Positions 55,895 through 64,000 of a stretch of DNA of 64,000 bases are shown here, piece by piece. Every line of letters begins with the position of its first letter. Position 1 is the first letter of the stretch. Under the pieces are notes generated by a model. The model was given only the letters and a program-made list of their open reading frames with translations. It was not told the origin of the DNA and ran no database searches. A program made the translations under genes and the position numbers. The stretch spans positions 62,001 to 126,000 of the forward strand of contig NZ_VAHO01000001.1 in assembly GCF_005796225.1 (NCBI RefSeq), written 5' to 3'. Source of the DNA: Pseudarthrobacter sp. NamE5. Its GTDB lineage: Bacteria; Actinomycetota; Actinomycetes; Actinomycetales; Micrococcaceae.

Positions 55895-55923
55895 CCGCGG
55901 GCAGGCGATTTGCCTGCCCGCGG
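55895..55923 (-). terminator. hairpin after dhaM
   Basis: Perfect 12-bp stem CCGCGGGCAGGC (55895-55906) with GCCTGCCCGCGG (55912-55923), 5-base loop, just below the dhaM stop. No U-tract. Confidence 0.6.
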
Positions 55924-55931
55924 CACCTGCT

Positions 55932-56612
55932 CTATGGCTCCCCGAACCCAGCCTGCACCAGGCTGCGCACATAATCCACGGCCCGTTCCGCGTCCGCGCC
56001 CCAAGCCTCCACATGCAGCACCGACCCCCTGCCGGCAGCGAGCGTCATGAGACCCGTCATGGAGGCGCCGTCCACTCCGTTGACCTTCACCTCCGCATTC
56101 AGTGACGACAGGCCGCCCGCAATCTTCGCCGCCGGCCGCGCGTGCATTCCCGCCTGGTTGACGAGCTCAAAATCCCCGGTGGCATCCGGACCGGCTCCTT
56201 CCCCTGCTGTCTGCACGGGTGAGCCTTCCGGCCCCTGCCGCGAACCACCAACAGTTTCAGCAGCCAGCTTGACGGCCTGCATATCCGCGCCGCCCTGGGC
56301 CGCCACGGCTGCTGCCACCAGCCCCTCCACCAGCGGAGCATCCGCCAGCAGCACACCGCCAGGATTCTCTGCGAACTCAAGCGCGGACTCGGCCGTCATC
56401 ACAGCAGACCCCAAGTCAGCAATGATTACGGTGCCCGTACCGCCCGCCTTATCCAGCGCAGCCATGACCTTCTCCAGGCTTGTGCCGATCCTCCCGTCGG
56501 TGGTACCGCCCGCGGTCAGCACCTCCACGTCCGGTGCCATCTGGGCGGCAAGCTCAGCAGCGCCGTCGGCAATTTTTTCACTGTGGGAGATCACTACTAT
56601 GCTGACGGTCAC
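55932..56612 (-). CDS. dhaM: PTS-dependent dihydroxyacetone kinase phosphotransferase DhaM (IIA-HPr fusion)
   Basis: A 226-residue protein: an EIIA-Man-like domain with phospho-acceptor His10 (VVISHSEKIADG) and a C-terminal HPr domain with His157 (NQAGMHARPAAKIA). It relays phosphate from Enzyme I to DhaL-bound ADP. No EI domain is fused, so EI must come from elsewhere. Overlaps dhaL by four bases. Confidence 0.95.
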   Translation of the reverse strand: MTVSIVVISHSEKIADGAAELAAQMAPDVEVLTAGGTTDGRIGTSLEKVMAALDKAGGTGTVIIADLGSAVMTAESALEFAENPGGVLLADAPLVEGLVAAAVAAQGGADMQAVKLAAETVGGSRQGPEGSPVQTAGEGAGPDATGDFELVNQAGMHARPAAKIAGGLSSLNAEVKVNGVDGASMTGLMTLAAGRGSVLHVEAWGADAERAVDYVRSLVQAGFGEP

Positions 56613-57238
56613 GCAGCAGCCCCCACAGCTGCCCGGAGGATCAGGGCAGAAGAGGCAGCACCGGGGTCACGGTGTCCCGCGCTTCGCTCCCCCAGGTAAC
56701 TGGCACGGCCTTTACGCGCCACCAGGGGATCGGTTGCCACGGCGCCGGCTTCGGCGGCCTCGGCAGCGGCCACCAGGACAGCAAGGACATCCCCGTCCAC
56801 CGCCGCTTTCCGGGCCGCTTCTGCTGCCGGCGTCCATGCGTCCACCATTGTCTTGTCGCCCGGTTCAGCCTTTCCGCGCGCCACAATCCCGTCGCGGGCG
56901 GCGGCCAGGGCGTTGGCCAAGGCTGCAGGATCGATCTCAGCGGATTCACCCAGCGAGGTGGCCGCACGCAGGAAGGCTGTACCGTAGAGCGGCCCGGCAG
57001 CCCCACCAACCTTCGACATCAGGGTCATCGCGGTCAGCTTGAGCGCCACTCCAGGCGTCCCGGGCGGGGTCTCGGACAGCTTGTCCAGGACAGCCTGGAA
57101 CCCACGGTCCATGTTTTCCCCGTGGTCAGAATCCCCAATGGCGCGGTCCAGTTCAATCAGGTAGGCCCGGTGCTCTGCCATTGCCTGGGCGGAGAGCGTC
57201 AGCCACTTCACCGCCCAGGTCACGTCCAGCACAGCCAT
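56609..57238 (-). CDS. dhaL: dihydroxyacetone kinase ADP-binding subunit DhaL
   Basis: A 209-residue all-helical subunit holding ADP; Mg-binding Asp31, Asp36 and Asp38 in LDRAIGDSDHGEN, plus GGAAGPLYGTAFLRA and GDKTMVDAWTPA. Its ATG overlaps the dhaK stop (ATGA at 57238). Confidence 0.95.
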   Translation of the reverse strand: MAVLDVTWAVKWLTLSAQAMAEHRAYLIELDRAIGDSDHGENMDRGFQAVLDKLSETPPGTPGVALKLTAMTLMSKVGGAAGPLYGTAFLRAATSLGESAEIDPAALANALAAARDGIVARGKAEPGDKTMVDAWTPAAEAARKAAVDGDVLAVLVAAAEAAEAGAVATDPLVARKGRASYLGERSAGHRDPGAASSALILRAAVGAAA

Positions 57239-58239
57239 CACACGCCCCAGCGAAGGGCAGCGGTGTGGACCGGGGCGTCCCACAGATCCGTCAGCTCATC
57301 GTCCAACCTCAGTACAGAGATGGAGCAACCCTGCATTTCCAGTGACGTGATGTAGTTGCCCACCAGGGAACGTTTCACACTGGCTCCACGCTCAGACAGG
57401 ACCTGGGCCGCGCGCCGGTAGATGATGTACAGCTCGCTCAACGGTGTTCCGCCCATGCCGTTGACGAACAGCAGCACCCGGTCCCCCGATGCAATTCCCA
57501 AATCAGATATAACCGGCTCCAGCAGCCGGTCAGTGATGCCGTCGGCGTTCTCCATGGGAATACGGTGCCTGCCAGGCTCCCCATGGATGCCGATGCCGAT
57601 CTCGATTTCGTCCTCGGCCAGGTCGAAGCTCGGTGTGCCCGCGTGGGGAACAGTGCAGGCGGACAGTGCCACGCCCATGGTGCACACGTTCGCGTTGACC
57701 CGCTCGCCGATGGCGGCCACGGCTTCCAGGTCATCGCCCCTTTCTGCGGCCGCACCTGCAATCTTTTCCACCAACACCGTGCCGCCCACGCCGCGGCGCC
57801 CCGCGGTATACAGCGAATCCTCCACGGCCACGTCGTCGTTCACCAGCACCGTGCGGACACTGACGCCCTCGGCTTCCGCAAGTTCGCCCGCCGTCTCGAA
57901 GTTCAGTACGTCGCCCGTGTAGTTCTTCACGATATGTACAACGCCGGCGCCGGCGTTGACGGCAAGTGTTGCCGGAAGGATCTGGTCCGGCGTCGGCGAG
58001 GTGAACACCGCCCCCGGCACGGCGGCGTCGAGCATGCCCCGCCCCACGAAGCCGGCATGCAGCGGTTCATGGCCGCTGCCCCCTCCGGAAACCAGCCCTA
58101 CCTTGCCGCTCACCGGCGCGTCGTTGCGGGTGATGAACGTGGGGTCCGTGCTGACGGTTACCAAGTTGGCGTGGGCGAGGCCGAAGCCCTGCACAGATTC
58201 TTCGACGACGGCCCGGGGATCATTGATCAGTTTTTTCAT
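57238..58239 (-). CDS. dhaK: dihydroxyacetone kinase substrate-binding subunit DhaK
   Basis: A 333-residue subunit that binds dihydroxyacetone covalently through His219 (GIGIHGEPG); GSGHEP (55-60) and [12 protein letters not shown] are typical. With DhaL and DhaM it phosphorylates dihydroxyacetone at PEP expense for glycerol/DHA use. Confidence 0.96.
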   Translation of the reverse strand: MKKLINDPRAVVEESVQGFGLAHANLVTVSTDPTFITRNDAPVSGKVGLVSGGGSGHEPLHAGFVGRGMLDAAVPGAVFTSPTPDQILPATLAVNAGAGVVHIVKNYTGDVLNFETAGELAEAEGVSVRTVLVNDDVAVEDSLYTAGRRGVGGTVLVEKIAGAAAERGDDLEAVAAIGERVNANVCTMGVALSACTVPHAGTPSFDLAEDEIEIGIGIHGEPGRHRIPMENADGITDRLLEPVISDLGIASGDRVLLFVNGMGGTPLSELYIIYRRAAQVLSERGASVKRSLVGNYITSLEMQGCSISVLRLDDELTDLWDAPVHTAALRWGV

Positions 58240-58380
58240 CGCGGTGCTCCTGGCTCTGGTTCCTGGAGAATGTCACTTTGACCCTACTACCGGCAGGCTG
58301 GACAGCGGTAGGTTCCAGCGGCCGCAATGCCCCTCCCACCAGCGGAGGAACTTCCCCAGGGTGCGCTTTGCACCGGGACG

Positions 58381-58890
58381 CTACAGCACCTTGATCATGC
58401 GGGTGTTGCCCAGCGTATTGGGCTTGACCCTTGCCAGGTCCAGGAACTCGGCGACACCCTCATCATGGGAGCGGAGCAGTTCGGAGTAGACCACAGGATC
58501 TACTGCAGACTGGTCGGCCATGACCTCGAAGCCGTGGCGCTTGAAAAAGTCCACCTCGAACGTCAGGCAGAAGACGCGGGCCACGCCCAGTGCGCGGGCC
58601 TCTTCCAGAAGGCTCTCCACCAGGACATGCCCCACGCCTTTGCCGCGCCAGTCCTCGGAAGCAGCCAGGGTACGTACTTCCGCCAGGTCTTCCCACATGA
58701 CGTGCAGCGCCCCGCAGCCAATGACCTCGCCCTCGATGGATTCTGCGATCCGGAACTCCTGGAGGCTTTCGTAGTAGGCCACGGTCTCCTTTGCCATCAG
58801 GATCCGTTGCTCTGCCAGCGGGGCCACCAGCTTCTTGATGGCGGAAACATCGCTGGTGCGGGCAGGCCGGATATGGAAGGAGTCAGTCAC
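58381..58890 (-). CDS. amino-acid N-acetyltransferase (ArgA-like GNAT)
   Basis: A 169-residue GNAT enzyme resembling the short stand-alone N-acetylglutamate synthase of actinobacteria. Acetyl-CoA loop in EDWRGKGVGHVLV; FCLTFEVDFFKRHGFE follows. Begins arginine synthesis if correct. Confidence 0.85.
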   Translation of the reverse strand: MTDSFHIRPARTSDVSAIKKLVAPLAEQRILMAKETVAYYESLQEFRIAESIEGEVIGCGALHVMWEDLAEVRTLAASEDWRGKGVGHVLVESLLEEARALGVARVFCLTFEVDFFKRHGFEVMADQSAVDPVVYSELLRSHDEGVAEFLDLARVKPNTLGNTRMIKVL

Positions 58891-59193
58891 AGGCCAATCC
58901 TAGTTCGGCCTCGCCCTGGCTGAGTTTGTTTCGACCAGGAGACGCCGCGGGGTGACGCTCCTCCTTCGCCACCATCCCCACCGGGCCACGGAGTCACTTA
59001 GAGCCAGCTACCGCCCTTTACAATGGGTCTCAGCTAAAGGCTTGCTTATGCTCCACCTCCATATCAGGCTGCTACTACCCAGACTTCCGACGTGTCGTGC
59101 GGCCTCGTTTGCGGTGGCGGGACAGGAGCAACCAGTGTTGCGGGTGTTACTTCCATCACCCCTATGGGCAATGACGCCCACCTTGGAGGAAAA
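58891..59193. other. long leader of the permease gene
   Basis: About 300 bases without a convincing gene. It must hold the divergent promoters of the acetyltransferase and permease. A small hairpin GGGTG-N10-CACCC lies near the 3' end. I see no known riboswitch. Confidence 0.4.
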
Positions 59194-60624
59194 ATGGCAT
59201 TGAGCTCCCCCACCCGCACTGACAGCACTGCGGAGCACGGCGACAAACGAGGCCTTCGCAGGTCAATGGAGGCGCGGCATCTCGTGATGATCGCGATGGG
59301 TGGCGTGATCGGCTCGGGCCTTTTCCTCAGTTCCGGCTACACGATTGCGCAGGCGGGGCCGCTGGGAGCAATCATTGCGTACCTGATCGGTGCGGCCGTC
59401 GTGTACATGGTGATGGCCTGCCTGGGTGAGCTGGCTGTTGCATATCCTGTTTCCGGTGCTTTCCACATCTACGCCGCCAGGTCCATCGGCCCGGCTACCG
59501 GTTTCGCCACCGCCTGGCTTTACTGGCTCTGCTGGGCTGTCGCGCTGGGTTCCGAGTTCACGGCGGCCGGGCTTCTGATGCAAAGATGGTTTCCGGACGT
59601 CGACGTGTGGATCTGGTGCCTGCTTTTTGCTGCGGTCCTGTTTACCCTGAATGCGATTTCCTCCAGGGTCTTTGGGGAATCGGAATTCTGGTTCGCGCTG
59701 ATCAAAGTCAGTGCAGTGGTTGGCCTGATAGTCCTTGGCGGCGCGGCCCTGCTGGGTTTTCACCCCCTTGCCCACGACGGTTATCCCGGCCTGGGAGAGA
59801 ACCTGGTGACATCACAGGGACTCTTCCCCAACGGCATTACCGGAGTCCTTGTCACTACGCTTGCCGTCTTTTATGCCTTTTCCGGTTCAGAGCTCATTGG
59901 CGTAGCGGCGGGGGAAACCGCAAATCCTGCCGTCAATATCCCCAAGGCAATGCGCACCACGGTTATTCGGCTCCTGATTTTCTTTGTGGGTGCGATTGCG
60001 GTCATTGCCAGCACCGTGCCATACGGGGACGCTTCCCTGCAGGAAAGCCCCTTCGTCACCGTCTTCTCCCAGCTTGGCATTCCCTATGCAGCGGACATCA
60101 TGAATTTTGTGATCATCACGGCTCTTTTGTCAGCCGGTAACTGTGGTCTTTTCTCCTGTGCCAGGATGCTATTTTCCCTGGCGGATGAAGGGCACGCGCC
60201 TAAAGCTCTCGGCAAGCTGACGAAGCGGGGTATTCCTATGCTTGCCCTGTGCGTCAGCATGCTGGGCGGCCTGGCCTCCCTTATCAGCAGCGTCGTTGCT
60301 CCCACCACGGTCTACTTGGTGCTCGTCTCCATTGCGGGCTTCGCCACGGTGGGCGTCTGGATGTCAATCACGGCGGCGCACTTTTTCCACCGCCGGAACT
60401 TCATCCGGGCAGGCGGCGACACAGCTTCACTCCCGTACTGCGCACCGCTGTTCCCGCTGCTGCCCATCGCGGCTTTCATCCTGTGCGTCATTTCCCTGAT
60501 CGGCATCGGCTTTGACCCGACCCAGGCTACCGCCCTCTACTTCGGAGTACCGTTCGTGGGCGCCTGCTACGCCTACTTCCACCTAAAATACGCCCGCCAA
60601 CGCCCCGGTCAGCAAGACGCCTAG
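59194..60624 (+). CDS. amino-acid permease (APC superfamily)
   Basis: A 476-residue carrier with 12 predicted membrane segments. It has the N-terminal block RHLVMIAMGGVIGSGLFLSSG, then EFTAAGLLMQRWFPDV and FYAFSGSELIGVAAGE, as in GABA/lysine/histidine-type amino-acid permeases. The ATG at 59194 has GGAGG upstream; a longer frame from 59092 lacks support. A 71-bp inverted repeat follows 34 bases downstream. Confidence 0.92.
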   Translation: MALSSPTRTDSTAEHGDKRGLRRSMEARHLVMIAMGGVIGSGLFLSSGYTIAQAGPLGAIIAYLIGAAVVYMVMACLGELAVAYPVSGAFHIYAARSIGPATGFATAWLYWLCWAVALGSEFTAAGLLMQRWFPDVDVWIWCLLFAAVLFTLNAISSRVFGESEFWFALIKVSAVVGLIVLGGAALLGFHPLAHDGYPGLGENLVTSQGLFPNGITGVLVTTLAVFYAFSGSELIGVAAGETANPAVNIPKAMRTTVIRLLIFFVGAIAVIASTVPYGDASLQESPFVTVFSQLGIPYAADIMNFVIITALLSAGNCGLFSCARMLFSLADEGHAPKALGKLTKRGIPMLALCVSMLGGLASLISSVVAPTTVYLVLVSIAGFATVGVWMSITAAHFFHRRNFIRAGGDTASLPYCAPLFPLLPIAAFILCVISLIGIGFDPTQATALYFGVPFVGACYAYFHLKYARQRPGQQDA

Positions 60625-60658
60625 CCCGATCAGGGCCCTGCCCCCGGCACAAGGTGAA

Positions 60659-60729
60659 GAAGGCTGGGACATTTACGTAGCGTGCGTCAAGCGACGAAGG
60701 AGCAGCACGCGGTAAATGTCCCAGCCTTC
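60659..60729. repeat. 71-bp perfect inverted repeat
   Basis: GAAGGCTGGGACATTTAC (60659-60676) is followed, after 35 bases, by its exact complement (60712-60729); a second 6-bp stem GCGTGC/GCACGC lies inside. It separates a convergent permease and peptidase. It may be a terminator or a REP/MITE-like element. Confidence 0.75.
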
Positions 60730-60750
60730 GAACCGACTGTACCGGTGCTA

Positions 60751-62871
60751 CTACAGCCCCAGCTCGGCCGGCAGCGCCACCTCCTCACCCAGGACGTGCC
60801 GGGCCAGGAAGGACTCCACGACGCCGTACCAGACCTTGGCATGCTGCGGCTGGAGGATCCAGTGGTTCTCGTCGGGGAAGTACAGGAACCGGTGCAGGGT
60901 GCGGCCGTCCTGGTCAGCAGCAAGCTGTGATTTGGACAGGAGCTCGTACCAGAGACGCAGGCCTTCACCGACGGGTACCCTGTAGTCCTTGTCGCCGTGA
61001 ATCACCAGCATCGGAGTGCTGATCTTTTCGACATGGAGATGCGGGGAGTTCTCCAGCGCCATCTCTTGGGTCATTTCTTTCAGCCAGTACTGGGAAGCGT
61101 CAGTGGTGGGACCGAACTGGTCGAGGGCCCAGAGGCTCGCGTGGGTCACAACGGCTCTGAAGCGGTCCGTCTGCCCGGCCACCCAGTTGGCCATGTAGCC
61201 GCCGAAGGAGCCGCCCATGGCGGCGGTGCGCTCCGCGTCGATGTCCGGACGATCAACGGCCGCGTCGGTCACGGCCATGAGGTCCGAGAAGGGTGCATTG
61301 CCCCAGGCGCCCCAGCCCCGCTGGATGTAGTTCTGGCCGTAGCCGGTGGAGAGCGCCGGGTCGGGCAGGAGTACGGCATAGCCCTTCGCTGTGAGCAGCC
61401 ACGGGTTCCAGCGCCAGGTCCAGGCGTTCCATGAGCCCAGCGGGCCGCCGTGGATCCAGAGCAGCATCGGCGCCGGAGCCTCCGCGGACGCACCGTCCGG
61501 AAGCGCAAGGTAGGCGGGGACCCGGGATCCGTCTGCGGCCGTGGCCGCGATCCGTTCCAGCGTGCCTGTGAAAGAGGGCCGTTCTGCCGGAGCAAGGAGG
61601 CGCATCACCTCACTTGTCAGCAGGTCAATGCGGACAGGTTCGGGCGGGAACTCATACGAGCTGCGGAGGGCATAGGCGTGGCGTCCATCGGGAGAAACCA
61701 CGACGTCGGTGTAAGCCGCGGCATCGCGCGTCACCCGGGTGACGCTCACTTCAGCCGCACCGGCGGGAACGCTGATCCGGAAAACCGGCGACGAGCCGTC
61801 GTCGTCCGCTGTTACCAGGAGGCCGGAACCGTCCGGCAGCCAGGCTGCCGGCTTGGCCCAGCGGTCCCAGTCATGGACCAACCGCTGCAGCTGGTCAGCC
61901 CCCACGGATTCCTGCGAGACGTCAAGGAGGTGCAGCTTGACCTGGGGCGCCTGGTGCGGGGTGGTGTCGCTCTCGCTGAGCACCACCAGGGTGTTGCCGT
62001 CCGGGCTGACGGGGCCAGGGAAATAGCTCATACGCTCACTGTCCAGGAGCACCCTGGTGTCCCCCGAGGCCACGTTCAAGGCCACCAGGACGGAGCGGCT
62101 GTCCGCCTTGGCCAACGGCCTGGTGTAGCTCGTGTAGATGGTTTTGCCGTCGGGGCTGACCACCGTTTCCGCCTCCCTAAGCCTGGGCCCGGCGTCCGGG
62201 GTGAGGTTTCGGAGAACCAGGGGCGCTGCGGCGTCCACCGTTGACGGCTTGCCCGGTTGCCTCTCCTTTCCGGGCTCCACGGCGAAGATCCGGGGCTGGC
62301 CCGGACCCAGGTCCGCGTCCCAGTACCGCACCGGGTACTCGCTGTGCAGGATGGCGGTGACCTTCTTGTCCTTGCGGGATTTGCGGCGCTGGGCGTCGTC
62401 CTCCTCGTCGACGGAACCGGCCAGGACCTCTGCCGTCACGAAGGTGGCATCCGCGTTCCTGGCGGTCAGCACTGCCCCCACACCGCCGGCCCGGTTCACC
62501 ACCACCCGGGCCTCGCCGCCGCCGGCAGGCAGGAGCCACAGGGCGCTGACCGGATCTTCCTCGGGACTGTCGGGGTCCGGCCGGGCGGACGTGAAGTAGA
62601 CATCCCCGTTGGCAGCAAACGCCGCCCCGGCCTCGCCCTTGGCACTGCGGGTGATGCGCCGCGCCTGCTTCTCCCCGGCGGGATCGAGCTCCCACAGCGC
62701 GGTGGCAAACTCCGTGCCCTTGCCGTTCAGGGTGGCAACGGTAGTAACCAGGCGGCTGCCGTCCGGGCTCAGGGCCAGTCCGCTTACCCGTGGGATGGAG
62801 AGGTAATGGTCCAGGTCGTGGAAAGGGGTCAAAGGTTGCTCATCCGGGATCACCGGGTCCAAGTTAGCCAT
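60751..62871 (-). CDS. S9 family prolyl oligopeptidase/acylaminoacyl peptidase
   Basis: A 706-residue serine peptidase: an N-terminal beta-propeller (WD40-like repeats such as LSPDGSRLV, VSPDGKTIY, VSPDGRHAY) and a C-terminal alpha/beta hydrolase. The nucleophile Ser is near residue 555 (MGGSFGGYMANW); Asp (HGDKDYRVP) and His (DENHWI) follow. No signal peptide, so cytoplasmic. Confidence 0.93.
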   Translation of the reverse strand: MANLDPVIPDEQPLTPFHDLDHYLSIPRVSGLALSPDGSRLVTTVATLNGKGTEFATALWELDPAGEKQARRITRSAKGEAGAAFAANGDVYFTSARPDPDSPEEDPVSALWLLPAGGGEARVVVNRAGGVGAVLTARNADATFVTAEVLAGSVDEEDDAQRRKSRKDKKVTAILHSEYPVRYWDADLGPGQPRIFAVEPGKERQPGKPSTVDAAAPLVLRNLTPDAGPRLREAETVVSPDGKTIYTSYTRPLAKADSRSVLVALNVASGDTRVLLDSERMSYFPGPVSPDGNTLVVLSESDTTPHQAPQVKLHLLDVSQESVGADQLQRLVHDWDRWAKPAAWLPDGSGLLVTADDDGSSPVFRISVPAGAAEVSVTRVTRDAAAYTDVVVSPDGRHAYALRSSYEFPPEPVRIDLLTSEVMRLLAPAERPSFTGTLERIAATAADGSRVPAYLALPDGASAEAPAPMLLWIHGGPLGSWNAWTWRWNPWLLTAKGYAVLLPDPALSTGYGQNYIQRGWGAWGNAPFSDLMAVTDAAVDRPDIDAERTAAMGGSFGGYMANWVAGQTDRFRAVVTHASLWALDQFGPTTDASQYWLKEMTQEMALENSPHLHVEKISTPMLVIHGDKDYRVPVGEGLRLWYELLSKSQLAADQDGRTLHRFLYFPDENHWILQPQHAKVWYGVVESFLARHVLGEEVALPAELGL

Positions 62872-62938
62872 GCCCCCGATTCAACCCGACTGTGCCCGGC
62901 ATCACAAAACGGACGGAACCCGGGCGGAGGCAAGACGA

Positions 62939-62971
62939 AGGCCCCGCGGGCTCTGGGAGCCGGCGGGGCCT
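62939..62971 (-). terminator. terminator-like hairpin of clpC
   Basis: AGGCCCCGC (62939-62947) with GCGGGGCCT (62963-62971), plus an inner GGCTC/GAGCC stem, 14 bases after the clpC stop. A weak TTCGTCTT follows on the minus strand. Confidence 0.65.
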
Positions 62972-62984
62972 CTCGTGCTGCTGC

Positions 62985-64000
<1,016 letters not shown>

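Noticed and set aside
58952..59193. possible riboswitch before the amino-acid permease
   Set aside because: No glycine, lysine, SAM or glutamine riboswitch core was recognisable; only one short hairpin is present.

Overview
The window is GC-rich, densely coding actinobacterial chromosome. Its gene content (DisA/RadA/ClpC core genes, a urease operon, two GAF-ANTAR regulators, DUF4193, DUF3040, a tripartite tricarboxylate transporter with an aldarate operon, GH51 arabinofuranosidase) points to a soil member of the Micrococcaceae, most like Arthrobacter/Pseudarthrobacter. That assignment is inference from protein families. No phage, insertion sequence, CRISPR array or origin was seen.

Layout. 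1-8 kb: start of malQ (runs off the left edge), an aldo/keto reductase, small DUF proteins, a TetR-EamA pair, a GAF-ANTAR regulator and an RpiB-type isomerase. The isomerase sits beside the fused remains of a dihydroxyacetone/erythrulose-type kinase and a GntR regulator, a decayed polyol locus. 8-14.7 kb: ureABCEFGD on the minus strand followed by a NiCoT nickel/cobalt transporter. 14.8-24 kb: isochorismatase-like hydrolase, two LacI regulators, an HhH-GPD repair protein, arabinofuranosidase, a second GAF-ANTAR protein, a C-terminal araA remnant behind a LacI-type operator, a doubly frameshifted lipoprotein gene, a DUF4397 surface protein and tRNA-Lys(TTT). 24-33 kb: DUF47-PiT transporter pair preceded by a possible structured RNA, and the pstSCAB operon with a PHO-box-like repeat. 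33-36 kb: FUSC protein, Gfo/Idh/MocA oxidoreductase, radA.

36-48 kb: small genes, then tctCBA-usp (minus), a divergent LysR gene, and kdgD, a ketoglutarate-semialdehyde-type dehydrogenase, gudD and an MFS carrier (plus). Together these would import D-glucarate and convert it to 2-oxoglutarate. The tctC and kdgD promoters share the same bipartite element with identical spacing, and the MFS promoter keeps the core part, so LysR probably controls a single regulon containing both transporters. 48-64 kb: prfC-fabF, a 2H phosphoesterase, disA, mutY, a PTS-type DhaKLM kinase, an ArgA-like acetyltransferase, an amino-acid permease, an S9 peptidase and the 3' part of clpC.

The observations most worth follow-up are the duplicated LysR-type promoter, the candidate structured RNA before DUF47-PiT, the 71-bp perfect inverted repeat at 60.66-60.73 kb, the decay of two sugar/polyol loci, and a set of long hairpins without U-tracts at gene ends.
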